NCBI RefSeq assembly: GCF_000321225.1
Contig: NW_004450483.1
Coordinates: 905,194 to 969,193, forward strand
Direction of reading: 5' to 3'
Source: Odobenus rosmarus divergens
Taxonomy: Eukaryota > Chordata > Mammalia > Carnivora > Odobenidae
Length of the DNA stretch: 64,000 nucleotides
Below, piece after piece: positions 1 through 11,281 of the stretch (the stretch's first letter is position 1; each line of letters starts with the position of its first letter). Both the position numbers and the translations under genes were made by a program. The notes under the pieces were generated by a model. That model searched no databases. It was not told the DNA's origin and saw only the letters and a list, made by a program, of their open reading frames with translations.

Positions 1-95
1 AAGAGCATTCAGGCAGTGGGAATGGCCAGTGCAAAGGCCCTGAGGTAGAGTGTGTTAGTTGTATATGTGGAACGGCAAGGAAGTCAGGGTAGATG
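1..95. repeat. Exact copy of 2853-2947 (part of an L2 fossil)
   Basis: Bases 1-95 are identical to 2853-2947 in the same orientation, then diverge at base 96. The copied stretch is part of an inverted L2-type ancient repeat. Perfect identity in old neutral sequence means the copy is recent or an assembly artefact. The copy may extend left of the window. Confidence 0.95.
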
Positions 96-100
96 CCGTG

Positions 101-347
101 AATCGTCCCACCCGTGATATAAAACACAGCTCTTATTGACAGCAGGTCTGCTCGTAGAAGCCGGGCTGCCAGCTCGTAAAGCGGGGCCCGGTGTCACTCC
201 CACAGAGCGGAGGCAATAAAGGGCGCGGGGGAATTACCTCGTGCTCCAGCAGTTGGCCGCACTGCGGGGACCAAGGCAGCAGGCCTAATGGGTCCCCCCG
301 CCCCGCCGCCCCCTTGTAAAGCACTGCAGTTAGACATCATTCCTCCT
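101..347. repeat. Near-exact copy of 1565-1810
   Basis: Bases 101-347 match 1565-1810 in the same orientation with a single extra G near base 165. At 348 the copy stops and an L1 3' end begins, whereas the other copy continues into unrelated unique sequence at 1811. The five bases 96-100 join this block to the preceding duplicated block. The order of the two copied blocks is the reverse of the order of their sources. Confidence 0.95.
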
Positions 348-483
348 TGGTGATGGGTATTAAAGAGGGCACGTCCTGCATGGAGCACTGGGTGTTATAC
401 GCAAACAACGAATCATGGAACACTACGTCAAAAACTAATGATGTAATGTATGGTGATTAACGTAACATTATAAAAAAAAAAAA
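348..483 (+). mobile_element. 5'-truncated young carnivore L1 3' end with poly-A
   Basis: The sequence has the typical carnivore L1 3' terminus: a block around 368-400 containing 'gagcactgggtgttatacgc', an AT-rich tail and a 12-base A-run (472-483). No convincing target-site duplication flanks it, because its left neighbour is the duplicated block 101-347. It looks little diverged. Family assignment is from memory of carnivore L1 ends. Confidence 0.75.
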
Positions 484-1564
484 GGAATCCAGAGTTCATG
501 AGTAATGTATACATTTAGAGTCACTGGTGCATAGATGGTATTTAAAGCCTGGAGGTGGCTGGGGCACACCAAGGGAGAGAAGCAAAGGAAAGGGCTGGGC
601 AATGAGCCTGGGACCCTCTACCATTCAAAGCTCAGTGGGATGAAAAACAAGCAACAAGATCATGAAGGAATGGCCCTGAGGCTATCACCCATTCCTCTTT
701 TCAACACTGTCTGAGATGGGGGGATCCATTTAACTGGATAGGCATCTAATCCACCCCCACCCTCTCCACACCCCCAGCAACCCCCCGCCCCGGTTCTGTG
801 GTTTGCTTAGTCCATCCCAGTCCAATACACTTTGTTGAGTGCCTCCAATGTGTTAAAGACAGGGCACTTACCAGCAAGAGGCTCACAGTCAAATGAGAAG
901 GTCGACTGTTGGCAGACCACTTCAGTGCCCGGGTAGGTAACCCTCACTTATTCAAGCAGGAATTCAATCGCCATTGATTGAACTATGGTGTCAGGTACAA
1001 TGAAAGGAGTTAAGAATGCAAAGCCAAAGGAGACATGCGTGGCCTGCTTTCTAAGACCTTATAGTCTAGCGGGAAGACAGACCTAATTGGGTATCTCACT
1101 AAAATACGGCAAATTCTTTCATGGGAGACTTTACCATATGCTCTCTACTGAAAGCTAGGCCTACCTAGGGAGAAAGGTTGCTTTGAGGGAGCCAACCACC
1201 CCCTTGGTGACCTGCCTCTCTCTCTCCCCAAAACCTCCTTGTCAATGTGTGATGCAAAGGGCCCATCCAGAAGGAAATGAGTCATTTTATTTCATTTCAT
1301 TTTTATAACCAACGTATTGAACAGAGTTGTTCCTGTGTTTCAATACCCAGTAAGTCAGGCTGCTGACGTTGAGCAGATGCAAATATGGCTACACATGTGT
1401 GTGTGAACACACACCATGCAGACGCACAAACACACACACATGGGCACTACCCCCGCCCCCGCCCCCCCCCCCCGCACTGTTTTCTGGCTTCCAAATTTCT
1501 TAAGGGTTAGGTCATTTTCCTCCCTGGCCAAATGGCTGTCTGCCGAGTGCTGGGGCGGCCCATA
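484..1564. other. Intergenic sequence, no gene seen
   Basis: There is no coding potential beyond short chance ORFs. A CA-rich stretch with a following C/G-run lies at 1384-1475. The rest is unremarkable unique or unrecognised sequence. Confidence 0.6.
1384..1475. repeat. Low-complexity (CA)n-like tract and poly-C run
   Basis: Imperfect CA/TG dinucleotides (about 1393-1442) are followed by a C-rich run that includes an uninterrupted run of about a dozen C. Confidence 0.85.
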
Positions 1565-1810
1565 AATCGTCCCACCCGTGATATAAAACACAGCTCTTAT
1601 TGACAGCAGGTCTGCTCGTAGAAGCCGGCTGCCAGCTCGTAAAGCGGGGCCCGGTGTCACTCCCACAGAGCGGAGGCAATAAAGGGCGCGGGGGAATTAC
1701 CTCGTGCTCCAGCAGTTGGCCGCACTGCGGGGACCAAGGCAGCAGGCCTAATGGGTCCCCCCGCCCCGCCGCCCCCTTGTAAAGCACTGCAGTTAGACAT
1801 CATTCCTCCT
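1565..1810. other. CpG-containing unique block, source of the 101-347 copy
   Basis: This 246-bp block has no recognisable repeat, a balanced composition and retained CpGs, and resembles a conserved non-coding element more than decayed intergenic DNA. It is duplicated at 101-347. The short ORFs across it are not convincing: the two copies differ by a 1-base indel that shifts frame. Regulatory function is inference only. Confidence 0.4.
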
Positions 1811-2839
1811 GCCCCTGGAGCCATGGCTTTCAGGGAGAGAAGCAGCCCCTCGAAAGAGGCACTGTCCCCAGATCCCAAGCTGGCGTGGGAATCCAAAATG
1901 CCCAAGACAGAGGAAAGTGACATCTTGGGGTCTTCGGCATCCCCCCTACAATGTGTAGCTGGGGCTCATTTCCGTAAGACTCGCTGCTGCCACGAGCACC
2001 CTGCTGCTCGGCCCATCGTCAGACCATCTTGGCCACTGCCAAGGTGGATGATCCCCACTCGATTTTTTCTGTCCGGACCCCCGAGCAGCGCAGCCCTGCT
2101 GGAACAAGACTCCCAAGGCCGATGGTTCCCCAGTAACCGGGGATCGCCCACAGAGGGTCCTCAGGGACAACTCACTCCCTCGTGACTAATGTCCCAACCC
2201 TTCTGCCCTTTTCTTGAGCCTCTGATCATGCTTCTCCGAGTAGACGGCCTCCACTCCTAGGACGAGGGAAAGGACAGGTCTTTATGCCTCCCACTGCCAA
2301 ATCCACAAGCCTAGCTCCATCTGCTGCTCTCCTGTGTCCTTCCCTTCGTCCCAACAGGGACGTTGTCCGTTCTGCTGTCTCAGGCCAGACCTCCCTGCCC
2401 TGCTGCCCACCCCCCACTTGGGCTCCCACCATACACTCAGGTCCTCCCACTTTGTTTATTTGGTTTCCTCCTCTCAACTGGATCCTCTCAACCTTCCAAC
2501 ATACTTGTCTTATCCATTAAAAAATATATATCGTATATCCCAAACCAACCCTCTCCAGCTATTGTTCTCTCGTTCCCTTTCCCTCCACTGGCAAACTTCT
2601 GGAAAGAGTTGTCTCTAACTGCTTTCTTCATTTCCCACCTCCCACTCTCCTTGCTCATCCCCAACCCAGCTTCTGCTCCTGTCACCCATGAGCTCATTCA
2701 GCAAGTATAAACTACACAGCAAGTGCAAGCTCACTTGTGCCCTAGAGGAAAGAACAAAGCAGGTAAGGAGGTGGGTTTTTCATTTTAAATAGGGAAGTGA
2801 GGACAGCAAAGGCCTTACCTCCATAAGGCGTGAATTGCG

Positions 2840-3100
2840 TTTCTATCTCAGGAAGAGCATTCAGGCAGTGGGAATGGCCAGTGCAAAGGCCCTGAGGTAG
2901 AGTGTGTTAGTTGTATATGTGGAACGGCAAGGAAGTCAGGGTAGATGGGGTGATGGGGGAGGAAAGACAATGAGACCCAAGGGAGCTTTGGGGGCCACAA
3001 GACTTGGCTGGTTAGGAGGGGCACAGGATCAGTGCTAAGTGGAGAAGCAACATGATCTGAAAGTTCGTTCCGACTAGGGAGTGAGAATAGGTTATAGGAG
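2840..3100 (-). repeat. L2 LINE fossil, inverted
   Basis: Read on the minus strand it carries the L2 3'-region signature ('ctcagggcctttgcac' near 2885-2895). It is strongly degenerate. Part of it (2853-2947) is copied exactly at 1-95. Confidence 0.6.
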
Positions 3101-3980
3101 ACAAGGGTGGGAGCAGGTGGGCCAGCAGAAAGGCTTGGGATAAGACCGGAATATGGCAGTGGCACCGAGTCCTGGGAACCCAGCTCTCCAGCAGGGAGCA
3201 CAGAAAGCCCGGGTCAGATCGTTTCATCGAGAAACACTCCCTTCGTGGTAGAGTCACACCGCCGGTGGTCTGACAACAGGCTGGCAGATTCCTTGCAAGC
3301 TGGTGCCAGTGGCCTCCAGCACACCACAGCGGGTTTCTGGTGAAAAGTGAACACATTCTGGATATTCTCTGAAGTTACAGTCAGAAGGATTTCCTGACCA
3401 GGCTGGATGTGGAATTCTAGAGAAAGGCAGGGGCCCAGGATGACAGCAGGAGGTCCAGTCCAGACAAGCAGGAACATTCACTGTGGGGGGCCACCACTCC
3501 TGGAAACGCCCTTTCCTGGGATTCGGGAGCACTCCACAATCTGTTCTTTCTCCTCTGTGTCTTGCTGTTCTTTCGGGAGTCCCCGGCAGCCTCACCCTCC
3601 TGGCTCTGGCCTTTGATTCCTGGGCTTCTCCCCTTCTTTCTGGGGCCCCACCATGCCCCAGGTGACCTGCTCCTTGGCTCCCATATCTCCTTGCAGCAGG
3701 CCCACAAACCAATGTCATGGCCCCAGCTTGTTCTGGGCTCCCCATGTCTCTCTTCCTGGATGCCTCAAAACACATCAAACTCAACTTGTGCAAATCGGAG
3801 CTCACAATGAGCTCACCCCACCCTGCCCACACTGTCCCCACCCCGTCACACCGGCCCTCGCCTGAATCTCCCCATGTTGGGGTCAGGGACAGCTTCCTAC
3901 CACCTCCCTTTCTCTCACTGCTCACATGGAAACCTTTGCTAAGTCCTACTGGTTTCACCTCCTAGGTCACTCTTGAATGC
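3100..3980. other. Intergenic sequence, no gene seen
   Basis: Open frames here, including a 234-codon minus-strand frame at 3254-3958, lack any recognisable domain or consistent codon bias, and other frames are also open across the GC-rich stretch. I treat it as non-coding. Confidence 0.55.
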
Positions 3981-3989
3981 ACCTGCCAC

Positions 3990-4500
3990 TGTCCATTTCT
4001 GCCACCATCCCTCCCTGGTCACCTCCAGCGGCCTGGGCCTGGGCTCCTGGTGTTCCCTTGTACATGTTGCCGGCCTTTTCCATCCTGCAGCTAGACAAGG
4101 CATCCCACATGTGAGTCTCTCTTGCTATGCCCTTGCAAAAACCTCGCTCATGCTGTCTGAGATCTCAGGAGAAAGGTGAAGTCTCACCCTTACCTGCGAG
4201 GGCCTGGCATGGTCGACCTCCCTCCTGACCCCTTCAGGCTTGTCACAGCTCACCCTCGTCCAGCCACACCAGCCTTTCTCCAGTCCCGCTGTGAGCCACG
4301 GTCCCTCCCTCCTACCTCAGGGCCTTTACACATGCTCTTCCTTTTGCCTGGAATACTTTTTCTTGCCCTTTGAGGAGGCTCAGTCACTGCTTTCTTAGAC
4401 AGGTCTTCCCCGACCTCTCTGGCCAGGTCTGCCCACTGTGTCGTCTCCCAGGGTGTGTTCCCCTTCTTCACGACACTGACAGCTGCCATTGTCCTTCTCT
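3990..4500 (+). repeat. L2 LINE fossil
   Basis: An L2 3'-region signature is visible: a 'cagggcctttacacatgct' block near 4318-4338, a following 'tgcctggaat' and later an 'aggtcttccc' block. It is degenerate and non-coding. Confidence 0.6.
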
Positions 4501-4579
4501 TTGAACAATTCTTCGATTGTGCTGGTTCCCCCACACGCCGTGGAGCCCCATTTTGCGAACCACTGTCTCGTCACAGTGA

Positions 4580-4765
4580 AGTGAGGGCCTGGGGTCATGC
4601 TGTCTGCATTTGAATCTCTTTTGGCCACTCAGTGGCTGTGCACTCTTGGCTAAGTGATTTCACTTCACTAGCGATGATAGTAAACCTATCTTGTAGGGTC
4701 GTCGTGAGGATTACAGGGCTCAGCCAGCCGGAAGTGCCTGTCACAGTGCTTGAGGAAAACACTGT
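4580..4765 (+). repeat. MIR SINE fossil
   Basis: It carries the MIR core pattern: 'gcatttgaatctc', then 'tcttggctaagt', then 'gtgaggattacagg' in the expected order. Confidence 0.65.
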
Positions 4766-6600
4766 GGGTGGCTGACAGAATCTCTTTCGCTGGCCCCAGT
4801 TCTTCATCCTGCCTGGCCTCCATGCCCTGATTTGGCCTCCTTGGGGGCAAAGTGAATTTCCTTGCCCTTTTGATGTTGGGTCTGGCCATGGAACTTGCCT
4901 GGGCCCATGGAATAATGGGGCACAAGTGACAGTATGCCAATTCCGAGTCCAGGCCTTCAGAGACCTTGCCAACTCCCATTTGTCCTCCTGAGCTTTGGCC
5001 ATTGCCCCAAAAAGAGTCTCCCCTGGGTCACTGCTGCCTCTTCAGCCCGGGCGCCCCACATGTGGAGCAGGCTCACCTAGCCCAGGCTGCATAGCTCAGG
5101 AATGTCACTGGCCTGGCCCTGGTGTCGGGGAGGTTAGAGACGGTCCCCGGGGCGGTGAGTGGTTGCAGCTGCAGGGGCGGGTGGCCGACGCCGCTAATGT
5201 ACCATGAAAAGCCTACCGCTTCCCTACCCTTCCACCTGTCGGACCTCCCACACCGATCTCTCTTGTGACCCATCCTAACCAGAGACCCCCCCAGGATAAG
5301 GAATGCTGGGAAGTGTAGTGAAGCTTCGCTTAGTTGGGACCTCAAAACCACCACACCTCATAAGTACCCCTCAGACTTATTCTTAGCACAGAAGTCACTG
5401 ATTAAATGAGTTCTCACAATGGTGGGATTGAGTGTATTCTTTTCCAGGGGGGGTTTGCGGCAAGCCTATTAGCCAAAGGACTATTTCCGTGATGGTGACA
5501 TCCCTAGGGTGTGGTGGAGGAGGTGATGCTTGTTGAACACCCACCAAGGGCCAGGTGTTTTCAACATGTGTCTCATTTAATCCTCAAAACAATTTTGGAG
5601 ATGGGAAATTTATCAAACCTATCTAATGGATGAGGAAATTGGGGTTCATGGCCTCTTACGTCTTCCCATAGGCAGTCTGGAGGTCCAAAGGGGAGTGAAG
5701 ATTTATCTTCACTGTATATTGGAGAAGAGCAGAAGGCTGGCTCCCGGTCTGGAAGGAGGCCCCACAAAAGGTGAGTAATAGGACACCCTCTGAGCAGGGA
5801 GGAGAGGGCTGCAGTGTGAGGATCCAGTAGGCACACTGTGGCCCCAACAAAATCAGGGTTCTGCTAGAAGGGAAAGAGAGCCAGTGGTGTGTGCCACCCG
5901 CTCGGGTGGGGAGTAAGGGCCAAGGCATTTTAGTGTTTTTTTCCCATTGAGCTGCTAATAGAGAAGATCTAGAGGCTTCAGTTTCTGGAAGGCATCCGCG
6001 AACACTGTAAACACCGACAGCCACAGACACTGAGGCTGGGCAAAGGGGCAGGTAGCTGTGGAGCTCCAGCTGGAGTCTGGGGTCCTTTGGAACAATCCTT
6101 GCCTATGTGCCTTGAGCATGCTGCCCAGAACAGGCCACATTGTTAGTATCACATGGATAGATGGGGCTAGAAGCCTCCAGGGGAGGAACCAGAGGGAGAC
6201 TGGCCTTCGTCCATCCCCATAAGGATGGATGTGTGTGTCTCCCAGCCCTAGAGGTTCTCGTTGCACTTAATATCTCTGGCTCCTGTTTGGCACCCAGATG
6301 GGCAGCCAGAATGGTTGTCTTAGTCATCACCCAACTGGATGGATCTCCACTGCGAGCTCACCAACTTTTTGAGGGCAGGGCCTCTGTCCTACACCGCTAT
6401 TTCCTACCCTCTGTCCCACCTTTCCTATTCTGTCTCCAAGGTGATAGCTTCCCAGTTGGCCTCTCTGACTTTGGTCCAAACAACCCCTTCAGATCTAGTC
6501 TGGGAATGAAATATAAAGTAGTAGCTCCCAACTTTTTGAAGAGCCCTCCCTCCTTCCCCCTTTCCCTCCCTCCCTCTCTATCTCTGCCCGCGCCCCCCCG
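4766..6600. other. Intergenic sequence, no gene seen
   Basis: There are only short chance ORFs. About 4780-5000 and 5560-5660 look like decayed interspersed repeats that I cannot name securely. A pyrimidine-rich patch lies near 6540-6600. Confidence 0.5.
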
Positions 6601-7275
6601 CCACCGTTTCTTTCCGGTGTACAGTTATATGAGTTTTAACACCTGTATATACTTGTGTCATCACCACCACAATCAAAAGAGCTTCCTGATTCCAAAATAA
6701 TAAAAAAAAAAAATCCCTTGCACTATCCTTTGTAATGACATCCTTTCACTACCCCAACCCCTGGCAGTCACCGGTCTGCTCTGCAGCACGATAGCTTTTC
6801 ATACAAAATGGATTATTCAGTATGGAACCTTTCGGGACTCAGCAGAATGCCCTTGAGACTCACTCGAGGTGTTGCATGTATCACTCGTTCCTACCTTTGT
6901 GTCACGGATTCCAGAGGATGGATGTACCACAGTTTGTTTATCCGTTCATCCGCTTACGAACATTTGGGTTTGCAGCTTTTGATGATTATGAATAGAACTT
7001 CCGTAAATATTTGTGTGTAGGGTTTTGGGTGAACATATATTTTCATTTCTCGAGGGTAATTTATCCAGGAGAAGGCTTGCTGGTAACTCCATGCTTAACT
7101 TTGTCAGAGACGACCAGTCTGTTCTTTTAGAGAACCTGGACCATTCTGTGTTCCCACTAGCAGTGCATGAGTTCCAAGTTGCATGGTATCTTTGCCAGAA
7201 CTTGGTATTTTAACATTTTAGCCATTCTAATCATCGAGTGGTTGTATCTAGTTGCATTTAAATTTGTACCGCCCT

Positions 7276-7461
7276 GGTGCACCTGGGTGGCTCAATTGGT
7301 TAAGCGGCTGCCTTTGGCTCGGATCGTGACCTCAGGGAACTGGGATTGAGTCCTCATCAGGCCCTCCACTCAGGAGGGAGTCTGCTTTTCCCTCTCCCTC
7401 TACTGCTCCCCCTGCTTGTCCGTGTCTGTCAAATAAATAAATAAAATCTTAAAAAAAAAAT
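7276..7461 (+). mobile_element. CAN SINE (tRNA-Lys derived)
   Basis: The tRNA-like head ('cacctgggtggctcaattgg') is followed by a pyrimidine-rich body and an AATAAATAAAATCTT(A)n tail. A 16-bp target-site duplication with one mismatch flanks it (7260-7275 and 7462-7477, 'aaatttgtacYgccct'). It is inserted into the inverted L1. Confidence 0.95.
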
Positions 7462-7806
7462 AAATTTGTACTGCCCTAATGGATGGATAATGATGTTGAA
7501 TGGAGTTTTCATATGCCTATTTGCCCTCCATGTATCTTTTTCGTGAAATCTCTGTTCAAGTCTTTGGCCCATTTTTAAATTGGGTTGTTTGTTTTCTTAT
7601 TGTTGAGTTTTGAGCATGCTTTATATATTCTGGCTAAAAGCCCTTTGTTGGATATGTGATGAAAAATTATTTCTTCCAGTCTGTGGTTAGTCTTTTCATT
7701 TTCTTAACAGGGTCTTTTGCAGAGAACACAGTTTTCATTTTGATGAAGTATAATTTCTCAGTTTTTTCTTTTATGGGTCATGGTTTTAATGTTGTGCATT
7801 TGTACT

Positions 7807-7996
7807 CTTTTTTTAAATAAAGATTTTATTTATTTATTTATTTGTCCGAGAGAGAGCATGAGCGGAGTGAGGGGCAGGGGGAGAAGCAGGCTCCCCACTG
7901 AGCAGGGAGCCTGATGTGGGCCTGGGTCCCAGGACCCCGGGATCCTGACCTGAGCTGAAGGCAGAGCTTAACCAACTGAGCCACCCAGGTGCCCCC
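7807..7996 (-). mobile_element. CAN SINE, inverted
   Basis: A T-run and '(tttatt)' tail lie on the left and the tRNA-like head, as 'gagccacccaggtgcccc', ends near 7996. A short target duplication around 'gtactc' is visible on both sides (about 7802 and 8000). Confidence 0.93.
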
Positions 7997-8266
7997 ATAA
8001 GTACTCATTGACTAAGCTCAAAATCACAAGATTTTATCCTTTATGGTTTTATATTATATATTAGATACATGGTCTATTTTGTAGTAATTTTTGTATGAGG
8101 TGTGAGGTTTTGGTCGCAGTGTTTTTAGGTTGTTTTTTTCTGTAGGTATCCAATTGTTTCAACACCATTGATTGAAAAGGCTATTCTTTCTCCATTGGAA
8201 TGCCTTTGCTCTTTTGTCAAAAATCAATTGGTCATATTTCTGTGGGTTTACTTCTGGATTCTCTGT

Positions 8267-8466
8267 GCCAGGGATTGGCACACCTTTTCTGCCAAGGGCC
8301 ACATAGTAAATGTTTTAGGATTTGTGGGCTATATCGTCTCTGTCTCATATCCCTTTCTAAAAAAATAACTCTTTCAAGATGTAAGAACTATTGTTAGCTT
8401 GCAGGGTCTTACAAAAATAGACCACGGGCCAGATTTGGCCTTTGGGCCCTTATTTGCCGACCCCCT
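8267..8466. mobile_element. hAT-Charlie (MER1-type) non-autonomous DNA transposon
   Basis: Its ends are terminal inverted repeats of the hAT-Charlie type: 'cagggattggca' on the left and 'tttgccgacccc' on the right. An 8-bp target duplication is likely ('ttctctgt' left, 'ctctctgt' right, 7 of 8 identical), as expected for hAT insertion. It has no transposase and interrupts the old L1. Confidence 0.75.
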
Positions 8467-8671
8467 CTCTGTTCCATTCCATTGATCTGTGTCTTCCCTG
8501 TCACCAACACCACACTGTCTTGATTATGGCAGCTTTATAGTAAGTCTTAAAATCAGGTAGAGGAAGTGCTCTAACTGTATTCTGTCTTTTAAGGGATGCC
8601 TTTAGGCCATTTTCATTTTATGTAATTATTGATATGTTTGGACTTAGTTCTACCATTTTATTCTGTTTTCT

Positions 8672-8676
<5 letters not shown>

Positions 8677-8708
<32 letters not shown>
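8677..8708. repeat. (TG)n microsatellite
   Basis: About fifteen uninterrupted TG dinucleotides. Confidence 0.97.
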
Positions 8709-8711
<3 letters not shown>

Positions 8712-9575
8712 GTTCCTGTTTTCCCTTTCCTGACTTCCTCTGGGCTATTTGAACATTCTTTTTAGCATTCCATTTCAATTTCTCTATTATGGTTTTGCAG
8801 ACCTCCCTTTGTAGAGTTCTGTTTACTGATCACACGAAGAATCACACTATACACGCTGAACTTTCCCCAGTCTGTTTAGACTCAGTACTTCAGCACTTCA
8901 AGTGGAATGTTCTTTACCTCCATACAGATCCCTTAGCCATCCCCCCCACCTTTGTGACACATTTGTCTTATGACGGCTACATACATTGGAAGCCCCGTCA
9001 AACAGTGTTGCACTCTCTGCTTTCAACTATTAAACACGTTTAAAGAACTCCAGAGGGAAGAATAGTCTACTATATTTACCCAGATACTTACCATTTCTGT
9101 TGCTCTTCCTTCATGCCCGATGCTCCAAATTTTCTTCTGGTATCGTTTCCTTTCTGCCTTTAGAACAGATGTGCTGGCAGTGAATTCTCATCATTTTTCT
9201 CCATCTGAGAGTGTGTATTTACCTGAAAGTATCTAGTCTACCTTCATCCCTGAAGGAGGTTTTCATGGATACAGAGTTCTGGGTTGACAGTTCTTTTTTC
9301 TCCACATTTAAAAAATATTCCATTTACTTCTGGTCTCCGTGGTTTCTGTTGAGAAATCTCTGATCCCCTCAGACAACCCCCTGTTCATCTTCAACACCTG
9401 GATCAGGTCCTATTTTCCATTTAAACCATGTGGATTTTCTTTGCCCCCACCTGCCCCCCTCCGGAAGCTGGTCACTCTTTCCTCTGTGTGACATCACTGC
9501 ACAGACGCTCCATGCAGCGGTGATAGATCCAAGCTCACATCGGGCTCACCCACTCGTTCTCTGTCAGGTCCCCCA
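8709..9575. other. AT-rich decayed LINE-like sequence, no gene seen
   Basis: Around 9230-9370 the text resembles an old inverted LINE ('ggatacagagttctgggttgacag'). Nothing in it is open or domain-bearing. Confidence 0.45.
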
Positions 9576-9579
9576 GCTG

Positions 9580-9712
9580 AGAAAGAGATAGAGACAGAGA
9601 CACAGAGAGACAGAGAGAAGGAAAGAAAAAAAGAAGAAAAAGGAGGGGGAGAAAGAGCAGGAGGAGGGCGGGGAGGAGGAGAAGAAGATGAAGAAGAAGA
9701 AGCTGAAGACCG
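9580..9712. repeat. Purine-rich (GA/GAA)n low-complexity tract
   Basis: This is a continuous A/G-rich run that grades from 'gagacagaga' to 'gaagaagatgaagaagaag'. The leucine-rich minus-strand ORF across it is a composition artefact. Confidence 0.93.
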
Positions 9713-9725
9713 ATCACCTTTCAGG

Positions 9726-10334
9726 AACCTCAGAGGACCCCTGAGTCAGAGAGTATTTCTGGAAATGAACTAGTTAAGAAACAAGGGTCTTAGGTATGGA
9801 AGAAAGCCAGTGTGCAACCACACAGGTGGGTCTTCCATGGCCACCCAGTTGCAGGAAATTGCCAGGTGGTCCCAGAAAGAGTTGGGAAAGGGCTTAGGCT
9901 GTTCCTGTGGGCTCATTCCTTTATTCATTAGGTTTGAAGGTCCTGCTCAACTTTAGCATCTTTTTCAGGGGACCTCAATGCTTGCCACCCAAAGGAAACA
10001 CGCTTTAGTGATTGATACATTTTCTGGAAGGCTAGTGGAGTGCATTTTGGAGCTGGAAGGGCCCGTCAGAGACCCTCAGCTCACAGTAACAGGGCAGATA
10101 TTGGTTCTACCATGAGACTCTGCCCCCAGATCTTTGGTACAGGCTTAGCCTCTGGCCTGCCAGATTGCAGCCTTCTTCCTCTCCCTTTTCTGTCTCTTCT
10201 TGCCTCTCCCCACCACCCCCACCCAGAAAATAAAAAACAAAACCTAAAACCTCTTAAGGACAGCCTTTGTTTCCATAGCTTCATCTCTGTGTTCAGAATT
10301 CTCTGTAGACTCCTGTGGATGTGGCCTTATGCTT
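9726..10334. other. Intergenic sequence, no gene seen
   Basis: Unique-looking sequence with only short chance ORFs and no recognised repeat. Confidence 0.5.
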
Positions 10335-10346
10335 AAAAACATTCTG

Positions 10347-10590
10347 GGGGCGCCGGGGTGACTCAGCTGGTTAAGTGTCCGACTTTTGGTTTTGGCTCAG
10401 GTTGTGATCTCAGGGTCCTGGGATCGAGCCCTGCGTCTAGCTCCACATGAAGTGTGGAGTCTGCTTGGGATTCCCTCTCCCCTCTCCCTCTGCTCCTCCC
10501 CCCGCTCTCTCTGTCTCTCTCTCTCTCTGTCTCTCTCTCTCAAATAGATAAATATTTTTTTAAAAATGCTCTTTAAAATAAATAAATAAA
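10347..10590 (+). mobile_element. CAN SINE with long (CT)n tract
   Basis: The tRNA-like head begins 'gggggcgccggggtgactca', an expanded CT tract follows (about 10503-10540), and the tail is AT-rich. The flanking duplication includes 'acattctg' (ending 10346 and again at 10592-10599). Confidence 0.93.
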
Positions 10591-11088
10591 TACATTCTGA
10601 AAGGGCCACTCAAGATCCAACTCCTCCCACCTCTCAAAGCTTTTCTCACTTCCCCCTCCTCCATGAAGCTTTCTAGAACCACCTAATTTGGAAACAAACT
10701 CAGCAGAATGGGTTTCCATGTGCTGGACACAGGAGACCAGGTAGATTGGGCATAGCGCCTGCCCTCGAAGAGCTCACAGACGGCAGGGGCACCCAACTGG
10801 TTTCTGGGATTCTAGAAACAGGGGTTTAAATTCTTTTATAACTTGCTCACAACTTTTCTGGGCCTCAGCTAATTTGGTCCCGAGCTCGATATTTGGTTTC
10901 CAAACTCTACTCTGTGGACCCACAGCTATGCTGCTGCTGGTTGGGTGCAGGGGATGCTGGGAAGGGAGATGTGGAATGTGTGTGGGCTCTGGATCTCCTG
11001 TTCCCAACTTCGGCCGGATGAACTCCACTTTTAACTGTGTCCTTTGCCTTACACAGCCAATTTCATGTGAACAATGTTTGCTTGACTT

Positions 11089-11281
11089 GTTTTTAAAGAT
11101 TTTATTTATTTGAGATAGAGAAAGAGAGCGAGAGAGCACAAGTAGGGGTGGAGGAGGAGGGAGAGGGAGAAGCAGACCCCCTCTGAGCAGGGAGCCCGAC
11201 ACAGGGCTCCATCCCAGGACCCGGAGATCAGGACCTGAGCCCAAGGCAGACACTTAACCAACTGAGCCACCCAGGTGCCCC
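11089..11281 (-). mobile_element. CAN SINE, inverted
   Basis: It runs from 'tttttaaagattttatttatt' on the left to 'gagccacccaggtgcccc' on the right. The probable target duplication is 'tttgcWtgactt' on both sides. Confidence 0.93.

Larger units (their letters stand above)
6610..8600 (-). mobile_element. Old L1 3' region, inverted, with three nested insertions
   Basis: Read on the minus strand this is an old L1M-type 3' region. The '+' strand shows characteristic blocks such as 'ttcaagtctttggccc' (about 7556) and 'ctttatatattctggc' (about 7620). It is split by a SINE at 7276-7461, a SINE at 7807-7996 and a hAT element at 8267-8466, so it predates all three. It may extend to about 9380 in more diverged form. 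No intact ORF remains. Confidence 0.7.

Noticed and set aside
1751..2185. 144-codon plus-strand ORF spanning the duplicated block
   Set aside because: The copy at 101-347 shifts frame by one base and no protein family is recognised. It is most likely chance.
3254..3958. 234-codon minus-strand ORF
   Set aside because: There is no recognisable domain and no splice or promoter context. Other frames are also open in the same stretch.
7276..7350. tRNA-like gene
   Set aside because: The tRNA similarity is the head of a CAN SINE. The same applies to the other SINE copies in the window.
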